Shown: positions 7,848 to 16,020 of the stretch, one piece after another
Position numbering within the stretch: the first letter of the stretch is position 1
Layout of the letters: the number at the start of each line of letters is the position of its first letter
Source: Allobogoriella deserti
GTDB taxonomy: Bacteria > Actinomycetota > Actinomycetes > Actinomycetales > Actinomycetaceae
Assembly: GCF_042680605.1 (NCBI RefSeq)
Contig: NZ_JBHUEE010000010.1
Location: forward strand, 62,001-126,000
Length of the DNA stretch: 64,000 bases
Direction: 5' to 3'
Translations under genes and position numbers: made by a program
The notes under the pieces: generated by a model
Databases searched by the model: none
What the model saw: the letters and a program-made list of their open reading frames with translations, nothing else
Told to the model about the DNA's origin: nothing

Positions 7848-9560
7848 ATGCAGGATCAACCGGGCCCCCGTCGCCGCTGGGAGTGGTGGCACCGCCAGCG
7901 TCCGGTGACGCGGAAGACCATCCGCACCGCACTCGCCCTGCTGGGGACGGGCCTCGTGGCGCTCGTCTTCGGGGTGAGCTCCGCCTCGGCGACGGCATCC
8001 CTCGGCCCGCACGAAGCCGATTACCACGTCACGCTCGACAGCCGGATCTCGTTGCAGATGGGGCCACTGGGCGCCGTCATCATCGACTCGCCCGTACCCG
8101 GCCCGCTGGGCGCCCAGGTGGTCGTCCACGAGATCCCGACCGACATCGACCCCACGGACACGGACGAATCGCCCGTCCCCGGATTGCTCGCTGACCTGGC
8201 CGCGTACGGTCAGCTGTTCTCCCACCCGGAGGCGGCGGTCGCGAACGCGGTCCGGGCGTTGGTGAGCGACGCCCTCGGGCGCACGACCGTCGCCTGGTCA
8301 CTGATGCTCGTGCTCATCGCCGCCGGACGGCTCGCCTCGGGTGGCCACCTGCGTGACGAGGTCCGCCACGCGCTGGCCCGCCCGGGGGTGGCCGCGCTCG
8401 GATCGGCAGCCCTCGTGTGCGGCGCGGCCGCGGTCGTCGTGCCCGCGACGGTCCGGGACGAGCCGGCCGGGTACAGCCCGGCCGTGCTGGACGGCACCCC
8501 GCTGGAAGGCGCCGTCATCACCGGGCGGCTGGCCGACGTCGTCGCCGTCTACGGCGGTCAGATCCGCGAGGCCGTCGAGGAGAACAACGCCTTCTACGCC
8601 GACGCCGCGGACAACCTCGCGGCTGCCCTCGACGCCGAACCGGACCCGGCTCCGGTCGCCCTGCCGGAACCAGGCGAGACCGACCCGTCGCGCGGTGAGG
8701 TCCCACCGTCGCCGGAGGCCACCGAGCCCGGGGACGAACCGGACGCCACCTCCGCCACGGGCGAGGGGACCGCCGGCGAGCTCCCGGCGCCGGAGGACCT
8801 CGACCCGGTGCTGTTCGTCATGGTGGCCGACGTGCACTGCAACGTCGGCATGGGCACCGTGATCGGTACCGCTCTGGAGCACACTGGTGCGGCAGCGCTG
8901 CTCGACGCGGGCGACACGGTCGCGACCGGTACGTCGGTGGAGTCGTACTGCATCGACGCGATCGCGGGCGACCTGCCAGCGGACGTCCCGGTCCTGGTCT
9001 CCACCGGCAATCACGACTCGGTCGAGACGGCGGAGCAGGAGCGCAACGTCGGCTGGAACGTGCTGTCCGGCGACGTCGCGGAGATCGAGGGCATCCGCTT
9101 CCTCGGGGACACCGACCCCACCCTGACCTCGATCGGCTCGGGGACGGTCCAGGAGCGTGAGGAGACGGTGGACGAGATGGGCGAACGCCTCGCGGACCAG
9201 GCCTGCCAGGCGCGTGAGGCGGGCGACCCGGTGGACGTGCTGCTCGTGCACAATCCGCGGGCCGGTCTGGCGAGCATGGAACGTGGCTGCGTCCCGCTGC
9301 AGCTGTCCGGGCACTGGCACCGGACCGAAGGGCCGGAGGTCCTGGACCAGGGCGTGCGGTACGTCAGTACCTCCAGCGGTGGCGGCGCCGGCGGCGGCGC
9401 CACCGTCGGACCCCTGACCTCGGACGCCGAGATCACCCTGCTCCGGCTCGATCGCGAGACCGGACGGGCGCTGGACTTCCGGCGGATCGTCATCGGTACG
9501 GACGCCGAGGTCGACATCGGTGCGTGGGAACCGTTCCCGGTGGCCCCCTCGGCGGGCTGA
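7848..9560 (+). CDS. Membrane-anchored metallophosphoesterase
   Basis: This protein of ~570 residues has two halves. Residues 1-200 hold about three hydrophobic helices (near 25-45, 148-165 and 180-200) flanking a ~90-residue exported segment. After an acidic, Pro-rich linker (about 255-315) comes a calcineurin-like phosphoesterase domain with all metal motifs in order: VADVHCN, DAGDT, STGNHDS, LVHNP and SGHWHR. The catalytic domain is probably outside the membrane, acting on an extracellular phosphodiester or nucleotide; the substrate is unknown. ATG 7848 is preferred over ATG 7839 because a CAGAAT box fits a leaderless start there. It precedes the VKOR gene by 57 bp. Confidence 0.85.
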   Translation: MQDQPGPRRRWEWWHRQRPVTRKTIRTALALLGTGLVALVFGVSSASATASLGPHEADYHVTLDSRISLQMGPLGAVIIDSPVPGPLGAQVVVHEIPTDIDPTDTDESPVPGLLADLAAYGQLFSHPEAAVANAVRALVSDALGRTTVAWSLMLVLIAAGRLASGGHLRDEVRHALARPGVAALGSAALVCGAAAVVVPATVRDEPAGYSPAVLDGTPLEGAVITGRLADVVAVYGGQIREAVEENNAFYADAADNLAAALDAEPDPAPVALPEPGETDPSRGEVPPSPEATEPGDEPDATSATGEGTAGELPAPEDLDPVLFVMVADVHCNVGMGTVIGTALEHTGAAALLDAGDTVATGTSVESYCIDAIAGDLPADVPVLVSTGNHDSVETAEQERNVGWNVLSGDVAEIEGIRFLGDTDPTLTSIGSGTVQEREETVDEMGERLADQACQAREAGDPVDVLLVHNPRAGLASMERGCVPLQLSGHWHRTEGPEVLDQGVRYVSTSSGGGAGGGATVGPLTSDAEITLLRLDRETGRALDFRRIVIGTDAEVDIGAWEPFPVAPSAG

Positions 9561-9617
9561 AGGTCGCATACTGCTGACGGGCCCCGTCCCGGCGGCCCGA
9601 GTGAGAAGGGAAGATTC

Positions 9618-10352
9618 GTGACGCGATCCAGCTCCGCCGGTGAGGTCGAGAACTCGGAGGTCGGCGCGCACCCGGGCGCCGAGACCGAGGACGGCGACGA
9701 CGAGCTCGACCTGCTCGACGCCGAGCTCGCCCGCCTCGACAGGTCGCGACCGAGCGAGCATCAGCGGGCCGGCGGCGCGCCGAAGGAACTGGCCTGGCTG
9801 CTCGTCGTCGGCGGGCTGCTGGGGCTGTGGGCCTCGATCGAGCTCGTGCTGTCGGAGATCACGGTCGCCGGAGATCCCGACGCTGCTCTCGCCTGCGACT
9901 TCAACCCGCTCATCGGGTGCGGCAGCTTCATCACCACCTGGCAGGCGCACGCCCTCGGCATCCCCAACGCCGTCGTGGGCACCGTCGCCTTCACCGCCGT
10001 GATGACCATTGGCGTGCTGTTCCTCGCCGGCGTGCGGCCGTCACGCTGGTTCTGGGTGGCACTGACCGTCGGCGCGACCGGCGCGATCGCCGCCGTCTTC
10101 TGGTTCCAGTACCAGGCGTTCGCCTCGATCCGGATGCTCTGCCCGTACTGCCTCGTGGTGTGGGTGGTGACGATCCCGATCTTCGTCAACGTGCTCGCGC
10201 GCGCGGTGCAGGCCGGCCATGTGCGCGTAGGGGAGCGGCTGCGGCGGTTCCTCGTGCTCGACCGCTGGTTGATCGTGGCGGTCTGGTATCTCGCCGTCGT
10301 GATCGTCGCCGCCGTCGTCTTCTGGAACCAGTGGCTGCTGGTCTTCGCGTGA
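9618..10352 (+). CDS. Vitamin K epoxide reductase (VKOR) family membrane protein
   Basis: This 244-residue integral membrane protein has a ~55-residue acidic cytoplasmic N-terminus and about five transmembrane helices. The active-site pair is LCPYC (Cys175, Cys178) and the loop pair is Cys93 and Cys101 in ACDFNPLIGCGSF. Bacterial VKORs reoxidise DsbA-type oxidases using quinone and so drive disulfide formation outside the membrane. No thioredoxin-like partner is fused or adjacent, unlike some family members. GTG 9618 has an AGAAGGGA ribosome site, and a CATACT box at 9567-9572 could be its promoter. Confidence 0.9.
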   Translation: MTRSSSAGEVENSEVGAHPGAETEDGDDELDLLDAELARLDRSRPSEHQRAGGAPKELAWLLVVGGLLGLWASIELVLSEITVAGDPDAALACDFNPLIGCGSFITTWQAHALGIPNAVVGTVAFTAVMTIGVLFLAGVRPSRWFWVALTVGATGAIAAVFWFQYQAFASIRMLCPYCLVVWVVTIPIFVNVLARAVQAGHVRVGERLRRFLVLDRWLIVAVWYLAVVIVAAVVFWNQWLLVFA

Positions 10353-10391
10353 ACCGAGCCGCGGTGCACGCCTGAGCCGCTGCGGCGTGTG

Positions 10392-10841
10392 TCAGCCCAG
10401 GGCGGGCGAGGACATCTCCGGCGGGACGTTGGCGCCATGGCCGTTCTCGCGCAGCGCGGCACGGACCTGCTCGGTGGCGGCGTCGAGCTGCTCGGCCGGC
10501 AGGTCGGGCCGTGCGTTGTCGAAACGCAGGGCATTCTCGTCCCACGCCGGCAGCACGTGCAGGTGGAGGTGCGCCACCTCGAAGCCGGCGACCATCACCG
10601 CGGCCCGCGGAGCACCGTACGCCCGCTGCTGCGCCGCCCCGATCCGTTTCGCCACCACGGACAGGTGCGCGAGGAGCTCGTCGTCGGCGGTGGTGTACTC
10701 CTCGACCTCGGCGCGGGGGACCACCAGCATGTGGCCGTCGGTGATCGGCGCGATGGTCGCGAACGTCACGCAGACCTCGTCCGACCAGACGAAGCGCCCG
10801 GGGATCTCGCCGTCGATGATCTTGCTGAACAGGGTGCTCAT
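10392..10841 (-). CDS. HIT family hydrolase
   Basis: This 149-residue protein begins STLFSKIIDGEIPGRFVWSD and carries the histidine triad HLHLHVLP (His91, His93, His95; His93 to His95 form the core of the nucleotidyl transfer site). It belongs to the HIT/HINT branch that hydrolyses nucleoside phosphoramidates or dinucleotides; the precise substrate is not predictable. The ATG at 10841 has GAGGA just upstream. A much longer open frame continues upstream, but it only crosses the opposite strand of the sugar-binding gene. The gene is convergent with VKOR and divergent from the binding-protein gene. Confidence 0.9.
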   Translation of the reverse strand: MSTLFSKIIDGEIPGRFVWSDEVCVTFATIAPITDGHMLVVPRAEVEEYTTADDELLAHLSVVAKRIGAAQQRAYGAPRAAVMVAGFEVAHLHLHVLPAWDENALRFDNARPDLPAEQLDAATEQVRAALRENGHGANVPPEMSSPALG

Positions 10842-10896
10842 GTCCTCATGGTGGCACGGGGTCTCGCCACGGCGACGCCAGGGGCGTACCCTCGTG

Positions 10897-10912
10897 GTGA
10901 AAGCGCTTACGC
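10897..10912. promoter_or_regulatory. LacI-family operator upstream of the sugar-binding protein
   Basis: The sequence gtgaAAGCGCTTacgc carries the perfect 8-bp palindrome AAGCGCTT at 10901-10908, with the flanking half-sites largely symmetrical (GTGAAAGC and GCGTAAGC). This is the classic LacI/GalR-type operator core (TGAAAGCGCTTNCA). It lies 22 bp before the start of the binding-protein gene, where a bound repressor would block transcription. No LacI regulator is encoded in the window. Confidence 0.7.
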
Positions 10913-10934
10913 ACCTCGATGTGGAGGACAAGCC

Positions 10935-12248
10935 ATGCGGCTCATCACCCGACGGTTCCCGGCTGCCGCGCTCGCCGTCGCTGTCGTGGGCGGCGCCCTC
11001 GCCGCCTGCGCCCAGGACCCCCCGAATGCCGCCGACGACGCCGCCGAGGACGACGGCGGACCGGTCGAGCTGCGCTTCGCCTGGTGGGGCGCCGACCTCC
11101 GCAACGAGCTCACTCAGGAGGCCATCGAGTCGTTCGAGGCGGAGCACCCGGACATCACCGTCAATCCGGAGTTCTCCGACTGGAGCGCCTACTGGGACCG
11201 GCTGGCCACCACCGGAGCGGCCAACGACCTGCCGGACGTCATCCAGATGGACGAGAAGTACCTGCGGACCTACGCCGACCAGGGTTCGCTGCTGGACCTG
11301 TACAGCCTCGAAGGCCTCAGTACGGACGACATCGACCCGACGGTGCTCGGCTCCGGCGAGGTGGACGGTGAGCTGTTCGGCCTCGTCACGTCGGTGAACA
11401 CCTACTCGGTCATCGCCAACGCCGATCTGCTTGCCGAGGCGGGTCTGGAACCTCCCGAGGACGAGAGCTGGACCTGGGACGATCTCGCCGAGATGTCCCA
11501 GCAGGTCAGCGACGAGGTCGACGGAGCTGTCGGCACCCAGTACCTCGGTGACGGGGACAGTCAGCTCCAGATCTGGGCCAAGCAGCACGGCGAGACGCTG
11601 TGGACCGACGACGGTGAGCTCGGTGCGAGCCGGGAGACACTGGCGTCGTTCTGGCAATACCTGCTCGATCTCACCGAGTCCGGCGCAGCCAACCCTGCCT
11701 CGACCGCGCAGGAGCAGATCAACGCCGGGCAGGAGGCGAGCGGCACCGCCACGAACCAGGCCGCGTTCGGCACGTGGTGGTCCAATCAGTACCGGGCGCT
11801 CACCTCTTCCAGCGGGCAAGAGCTCGTGCTCCTGCGGCCGCCGTTGCCCACCGGCTCGGGGGACCGCGGCACCTACAACAAGCCCTCGATGTTCTGGTCC
11901 GTCTCGGCCGGAACCGCGCACCCGGAGGAGGCGGCGATGTTCGTCGATTTCCTCACCAACTCCACCGAGGCGGGCGAGATCCTGCTCGCCGAACGTGGCG
12001 TGCCGAGCAATCTCACCGTGCGCGAGGAGATCACCGGTGAGCTCACCGTCGAGGACCAGGAGGTCGTCTCCTTCCTGGACGAGGTCTCCGGGGAGGTCGG
12101 CGACCCGCCACCGTTGACGCCCGCGGGTGCCAGCGACATCGAGCCGCTCGTCCAGCGGCTCACCTTCGAGGTGCTGTTCGGACGTGCGAGCCCCGAGGAG
12201 GCGGCAGACCAGTTCGTCGCCGAGGCGGAGTCGATGATCGCCGGCTGA
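10935..12248 (+). CDS. ABC transporter sugar-binding lipoprotein (family 1 solute-binding)
   Basis: This is a 437-residue exported lipoprotein with lipobox LAAC (Cys25). The mature protein starts with an acidic linker, then LRFAWWGADLRNELTQ, the first strand and helix of carbohydrate-type binding proteins. Later come LPDVIQMDEKYLRTYA, a MFWSVSAGTAHPEEAAMFVDFL hinge-type segment and a closing C-terminal helix. Family members capture oligosaccharides for MalFGK-type importers. No permease or ATPase gene lies within reach on either side, so it is an orphan that must use a transporter encoded elsewhere. The ATG has GGAGGA 6 nt upstream, and a LacI-type operator precedes it, suggesting sugar-responsive repression. 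Confidence 0.9.
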   Translation: MRLITRRFPAAALAVAVVGGALAACAQDPPNAADDAAEDDGGPVELRFAWWGADLRNELTQEAIESFEAEHPDITVNPEFSDWSAYWDRLATTGAANDLPDVIQMDEKYLRTYADQGSLLDLYSLEGLSTDDIDPTVLGSGEVDGELFGLVTSVNTYSVIANADLLAEAGLEPPEDESWTWDDLAEMSQQVSDEVDGAVGTQYLGDGDSQLQIWAKQHGETLWTDDGELGASRETLASFWQYLLDLTESGAANPASTAQEQINAGQEASGTATNQAAFGTWWSNQYRALTSSSGQELVLLRPPLPTGSGDRGTYNKPSMFWSVSAGTAHPEEAAMFVDFLTNSTEAGEILLAERGVPSNLTVREEITGELTVEDQEVVSFLDEVSGEVGDPPPLTPAGASDIEPLVQRLTFEVLFGRASPEEAADQFVAEAESMIAG

Positions 12249-12321
12249 GGCGCCCGTCGCCGCCTCGGCACCGCCGTCCGGTCCGTTCGACCGGCCACCG
12301 CCTCGGCGACCCGGTTGCCCG

Positions 12322-12327
12322 TAGAGT
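12322..12327 (+). promoter_or_regulatory. -10 box for the MarR gene
   Basis: TAGAGT lies 39 bp upstream of the GTG at 12367. No clear -35 was seen. Confidence 0.3.
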
Positions 12328-12366
12328 TCCCCGCGAACACGTCGGTGACCAGGGGAGGGGTGCGCC

Positions 12367-12813
12367 GTGGCTGAGGACGAGGCCGGCTCGCGGATCGCCG
12401 CAGAGGCATGGGAGTCGCTCTTCCGCGCCCAGGTGACCCTGATGCGCCGGTTCGAGGCGAGCGGGGACTTCGCGCCGCTGCGCACCCGCGAGTACGACGT
12501 CCTGTTCACCCTCAGCCGCGCCGATGGCGGTCGCATGCGGTTGCGCGACCTGAACGAGAACATCCTCATCACCCAGCCGTCGATGAGCCGCATGGTCGAA
12601 CGCCTGGAGCAGCGCGGTCTCGTCCACCGTGAACGGGCCGGCGACGACGCCCGCGGACTGATCGTCTCGCTCACCGACTCCGGCCTCGCGCTGCAACGAT
12701 CCATCGCGCGCCGCCACGTGCGCAGCATTCGCCGTCACGTCGGCGGGGCCCTGACCGAGGACGAGCTGCGCACCCTGACGCGACTGACCACCAAACTGCG
12801 TCGCCGTCCGTGA
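12367..12813 (+). CDS. MarR family transcriptional regulator
   Basis: This 148-residue DNA-binding protein has the MarR winged-helix layout. An N-terminal dimer helix is followed by LRTREYDVLFTLSRADGG, the recognition helix region ITQPSMSRMVERLEQRGLVHRE, a wing with RAGDDARGLIVSLTDSG, and a C-terminal dimer helix. The wing's DxR motif (DDAR) is present. GTG 12367 follows a GGGGAGGGG ribosome site. Its target and ligand are unknown. The neighbours are an orphan binding protein and leuS, neither an obvious target. It ends 27 bp before the leuS leader peptide. Confidence 0.9.
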   Translation: MAEDEAGSRIAAEAWESLFRAQVTLMRRFEASGDFAPLRTREYDVLFTLSRADGGRMRLRDLNENILITQPSMSRMVERLEQRGLVHRERAGDDARGLIVSLTDSGLALQRSIARRHVRSIRRHVGGALTEDELRTLTRLTTKLRRRP

Positions 12814-12825
12814 CCACGCCTGCGC

Positions 12826-12831
12826 TAGGCT
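12826..12831 (+). promoter_or_regulatory. -10 box driving the leuS leader
   Basis: TAGGCT followed by 8 nt and the ATG of a 12-codon leader peptide. The geometry implies leaderless translation of the leader peptide. Confidence 0.45.
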
Positions 12832-12839
12832 TGGTCCCC

Positions 12840-12878
12840 ATGACGGCCGTGGTGGAGCTCCTTATCCAGCCGCGCTGA
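12840..12878 (+). CDS. leuS leader peptide (branched-chain-rich)
   Basis: This is a 12-residue open frame, MTAVVELLIQPR, starting 8 nt after a TAGGCT promoter box. Five of its residues are branched-chain: two Val, two adjacent Leu (CTC CTT) and one Ile. The last codons and the stop form the left arm of a 10-bp pairing with 12909-12918, so ribosome position would set RNA folding. The peptide has no expected function of its own; its translation rate would report Leu-tRNA (or general branched-chain tRNA) charging. The call rests on layout and composition. Confidence 0.5.
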   Translation: MTAVVELLIQPR

Positions 12879-12918
12879 CCTTAGCGGGCGCCGGTCGCGG
12901 CGCCGCAGCAGCGCGGCT
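12868..12918 (+). promoter_or_regulatory. leuS leader RNA folds (attenuator stems)
   Basis: Two nested structures are visible. A perfect 10-bp pairing joins AGCCGCGCTG (12868-12877) to CAGCGCGGCT (12909-12918). It encloses a 7-bp hairpin, GGCGCCG-gtcg-CGGCGCC (12887-12904). The left outer arm lies within the leader peptide's Gln-Pro-Arg-stop codons, so a ribosome stalled at the Leu codons would mask it. Which fold favours the downstream terminator cannot be settled by eye. Confidence 0.5.
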
Positions 12919-12919
12919 C

Positions 12920-12944
12920 ACCTCCCTGCCCGGGAGGTCTTTTC
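12920..12944 (+). terminator. leuS: Intrinsic terminator within the leuS leader
   Basis: Stem ACCTCCC (12920-12926), loop TGCCC, stem GGGAGGT (12932-12938), then CTTTTC. It is a 7-bp GC-rich hairpin with a short T-run, the clearest intrinsic terminator in the window. It lies 44 bp upstream of the leuS start and downstream of the leader peptide, as expected for transcription attenuation. Confidence 0.7.
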
Positions 12945-12988
12945 ATGTCTGCCGCCAGCGCCACCACGCACCGACGTCGAGGGAAGAG

Positions 12989-15889
12989 ATGACCAACCAG
13001 ACCGAGACTCGCCGGCCCGCCGGCACGGACGCCCCGCCCTACCGGTACACCGCCGCCATGGCGAACGAGATCGAGCTGGCCTGGCAGCGGCGCTGGGCGG
13101 AGCGCGGGACCTTCCACGCCGTGAACCCCACGGGGGACTTCTCGGACGGCGAGGTGCCGGACGAGACCTTCTACCTCATGGACATGTTCCCCTACCCGTC
13201 GGGGAAAGGGCTGCACGTCGGACACCCGCTCGGCTACATCGCCACCGACGTCATCGGCCGCTACCAGCGGATGAAGGGTAGGAACGTTCTGCACGCCCTG
13301 GGCTACGACGCCTTCGGGCTGCCCGCCGAGCAGTACGCCGTGCAGACCGGTCAGCACCCGCGCACCACGACCGAGCAGAACATCGCCACCATGCGGGCGC
13401 AGCTGCTGCGACTGGGCCTGGCACACGATGAGCGGCGCAGCTTCGCCACGACGGACCCGGAGTTCATGCGGTGGACCCAGTGGGTCTTTCTGCAGATCTT
13501 CAACTCGTTCTACGACCCGGAGGCCCCGCGGCCGGACGGGGGAGTCGGGCGCGCCCGCCCTGTCGCCGAGCTGGAGGCCGAGTACGCCGACGGCACCCGA
13601 CCCACCCCGGACGGGCGGCCCTGGGCAGAGCTGTCCGCCCGCGAGCGGGGCGAGCTCATCGACGCCCAGCGCCTGGCCTACATCTCCGAGGCCCCGGTGA
13701 ACTGGTGCCCCGGGCTGGGCACCGTGCTGGCCAACGAGGAGGTCACCCCGGACGGTCGCTCCGAACGCGGCAACTTCCCCGTCTTCCAGCGCAGCCTGCG
13801 CCAGTGGATGCTGCGGATCACTGCTTACGCCGACCGCCTGATCGACGACCTCGACACGATCGACTGGCCGGAGAAGATCCGCACCATGCAGCGGAACTGG
13901 ATCGGTCGATCCACCGGCGCCGAGGTGGCGTTCCCGATCGCCGGGACCGACGAGACGCTCGAGGTCTTCACCACCCGCCCGGACACCTTGTTCGGCGCCA
14001 CCTTCATGGTCGTCTCTCCGGAGCACCCGCTGATCGCCGACGGCGCCGGAGCCGTGCCGTCCGCGTGGCCCACGGGCACGAAGGACGCCTGGACCGGCGG
14101 TGCGGCGAACCCGCAGGAGGCGGTCGCCGCCTACCAGCGCACCGCGGCGGCGAAGACGGAGTCCGAACGGCAGGACGCCGACCGCACGAAGACCGGCGTC
14201 TTCACCGGCGTGTACGCCACCAACCCGGTCAACGGCGCACAGATCCCGGTCTTCACCGCCGACTACGTGCTGATGGGCTACGGGACCGGCGCCATCATGG
14301 CCGTGCCCGCGGAGGACGAGCGCGACTTCGCCTTCGCCGAGGCCTACGACCTGCCGGTGGTGCGGACTGTGCAGCCGCCGGACGGCTTCGAGGGCGGCGC
14401 CTATACGGGCGAAGGCGAGACCATCAACTCCGCCAACGACGAGATCTCACTGAACGGCCTGGACGTGACCGAGGCCAAGGCGCGGATCATCGACTGGCTC
14501 GAGCGCACCGGCACCGGACACGGCACCACGACGTACCGGCTGCGGGACTGGCTGTTCTCCCGCCAGCGGTACTGGGGCGAGCCGTTCCCGATCGTCTACG
14601 ACGCCGAGGGGACCCCGCACGCCCTGCCGCAGGACCAGCTGCCGGTGCTGCTGCCGGATGTCCCGGACTACTCCCCGCGCACCTTCGACCCCGACGACGC
14701 CACGTCCGAGCCCGAGCCCCCGCTGGGCCGCGTCCCCGAGTGGGTCGAGGTCGAGCTGGACCTGGGCGACGGGCTGCGGACCTATTGGCGCGAGCTGAAC
14801 ACCATGCCGAACTGGGCGGGGTCGTCCTGGTACGAGCTGCGCTACCTGGACCCGCGCAACGACACGGCGATCGTCGACCCCGAGATCGAGCGGTACTGGA
14901 TGGGACCGACCGAGACCAAGCCGTCCGGCGGGGTGGACCTGTACGTCGGCGGTGTCGAGCACGGTGTGCTGCACCTGCTGTACGCCCGTTTCTGGCACAA
15001 GGTTCTCTACGACCTGGGCCACGTCTCCTCGGCGGAGCCGTTCCACAAGCTCTTCAATCAGGGCTACATCCAGGCTTATGCCTACGCCGACGCCCGCGGC
15101 CAGTACGTCCCGGCCGATGAGGTCGTCGAGTCCGAGGGCGCCGACGGCGGCGAACCGGCCTACACCTGGAACGGCCAGCCGGTCCGGCGCGAGTACGGGA
15201 AGATGGGCAAGTCCCTGAAGAACATCGTCACCCCGGACGAGATGTACGCCTCGTACGGGGCGGACACGTTCCGGGTGTACGAGATGTTCATGGGCCCGCT
15301 GGACGACTCCCGCCCGTGGGAGACCCGTGCCGTCGTCGGTTCGCAGCGGTTCCTGCAGCGCCTGTGGCGCAACGTCGTGGACGAGGCGACGGGCGAGACG
15401 GTCGTCACCGACGATCCGGCCGACGAGGAGACCCGGCGCCTGGTGGCCAGGACGATCGACGAGGTCGAGATCGAGATGTCCGGGATGCGGGTCAACACCG
15501 CGATCGCCCGGATGATCGTGCTGAACAACCACCTGACCGCCCTGGAGACCGTCCCGCGTGAGGCTGTCGAGCCGCTCGTGCTCATGGTGGCTCCGGTGGC
15601 CCCGCACATCGCCGAGGAACTGTGGTCCCGGCTGGGACATCCGGAGTCGCTGGCCCACGAGCCCTTCCCGACGCCGGACCCTGCCCTGCTGGTGGAGGAG
15701 ACCGTGACCTGCGTGGTGCAGGTGGCGGGCAAGGTCCGCGACCGGCTGGAGGTGCCGCCGTCGATCGGTGAGGACGAGCTGCGCGAGCGGGCGCTGGCCG
15801 CGGCCGGCGTGCAGCGCGCACTCGGGGAGCGCACCGTGCGCAAGGTCATCGTGCGCGCACCCAAGCTCGTCAACGTCGTGCCCGCGTAG
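12989..15889 (+). CDS. leuS: Leucine-tRNA ligase
   Basis: This 966-residue class I aminoacyl-tRNA synthetase attaches leucine to tRNA-Leu in the cytosol. The HIGH-type motif is in MFPYPSGKGLHVGHPLGY near residue 70, and the KMSKS-type motif is KMGKSLKN near residue 740. Between them lies the CP1 editing domain, with TRPDTLFGATFMVVSPEH at about 330-350. The C-terminal anticodon-binding helices and small tRNA-binding domain are complete. The length fits actinobacterial LeuRS. ATG 12989 follows GAGGGAAGAG. An upstream leader peptide and terminator suggest attenuation by charged tRNA. A hairpin follows the stop. Confidence 0.97.
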   Translation: MTNQTETRRPAGTDAPPYRYTAAMANEIELAWQRRWAERGTFHAVNPTGDFSDGEVPDETFYLMDMFPYPSGKGLHVGHPLGYIATDVIGRYQRMKGRNVLHALGYDAFGLPAEQYAVQTGQHPRTTTEQNIATMRAQLLRLGLAHDERRSFATTDPEFMRWTQWVFLQIFNSFYDPEAPRPDGGVGRARPVAELEAEYADGTRPTPDGRPWAELSARERGELIDAQRLAYISEAPVNWCPGLGTVLANEEVTPDGRSERGNFPVFQRSLRQWMLRITAYADRLIDDLDTIDWPEKIRTMQRNWIGRSTGAEVAFPIAGTDETLEVFTTRPDTLFGATFMVVSPEHPLIADGAGAVPSAWPTGTKDAWTGGAANPQEAVAAYQRTAAAKTESERQDADRTKTGVFTGVYATNPVNGAQIPVFTADYVLMGYGTGAIMAVPAEDERDFAFAEAYDLPVVRTVQPPDGFEGGAYTGEGETINSANDEISLNGLDVTEAKARIIDWLERTGTGHGTTTYRLRDWLFSRQRYWGEPFPIVYDAEGTPHALPQDQLPVLLPDVPDYSPRTFDPDDATSEPEPPLGRVPEWVEVELDLGDGLRTYWRELNTMPNWAGSSWYELRYLDPRNDTAIVDPEIERYWMGPTETKPSGGVDLYVGGVEHGVLHLLYARFWHKVLYDLGHVSSAEPFHKLFNQGYIQAYAYADARGQYVPADEVVESEGADGGEPAYTWNGQPVRREYGKMGKSLKNIVTPDEMYASYGADTFRVYEMFMGPLDDSRPWETRAVVGSQRFLQRLWRNVVDEATGETVVTDDPADEETRRLVARTIDEVEIEMSGMRVNTAIARMIVLNNHLTALETVPREAVEPLVLMVAPVAPHIAEELWSRLGHPESLAHEPFPTPDPALLVEETVTCVVQVAGKVRDRLEVPPSIGEDELRERALAAAGVQRALGERTVRKVIVRAPKLVNVVPA

Positions 15890-15912
15890 CCGGCTCTGGG
15901 CGGGCGGTCGAT

Positions 15913-15941
15913 CGAGCCGGCCGCGCGCCGCGACCGGCTCG
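15913..15941 (+). terminator. Candidate leuS terminator hairpin
   Basis: CGAGCCGG (15913-15920) pairs perfectly with CCGGCTCG (15934-15941) across a 13-nt GC-rich loop, 23 bp after the leuS stop. There is no clear T-run. Confidence 0.4.
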
Positions 15942-15955
15942 GCCGGTGGCTGCTT

Positions 15956-15961
15956 TAGCAT
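15956..15961 (+). promoter_or_regulatory. -10 box for the cstA operon
   Basis: TAGCAT lies 59 bp before the cstA start, just after the leuS hairpin. No clear -35 was seen. Confidence 0.35.
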
Positions 15962-16020
15962 GAGGGGTTGTCCGTAAGGCGAACCCGCCTGGTGTCGACG
16001 TCGACAGACAGGAGCCCGAC

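Noticed and set aside
10842..12728. Minus-strand open frame extending the HIT gene by ~600 codons
   Set aside because: The HIT protein starts at 10841 with a ribosome site; the extension only shadows the sugar-binding and MarR genes.
12814..12988. T-box riboswitch upstream of leuS
   Set aside because: No T-box consensus (TGGNACC region) or specifier-loop layout was seen; a leader peptide and terminator fit better.
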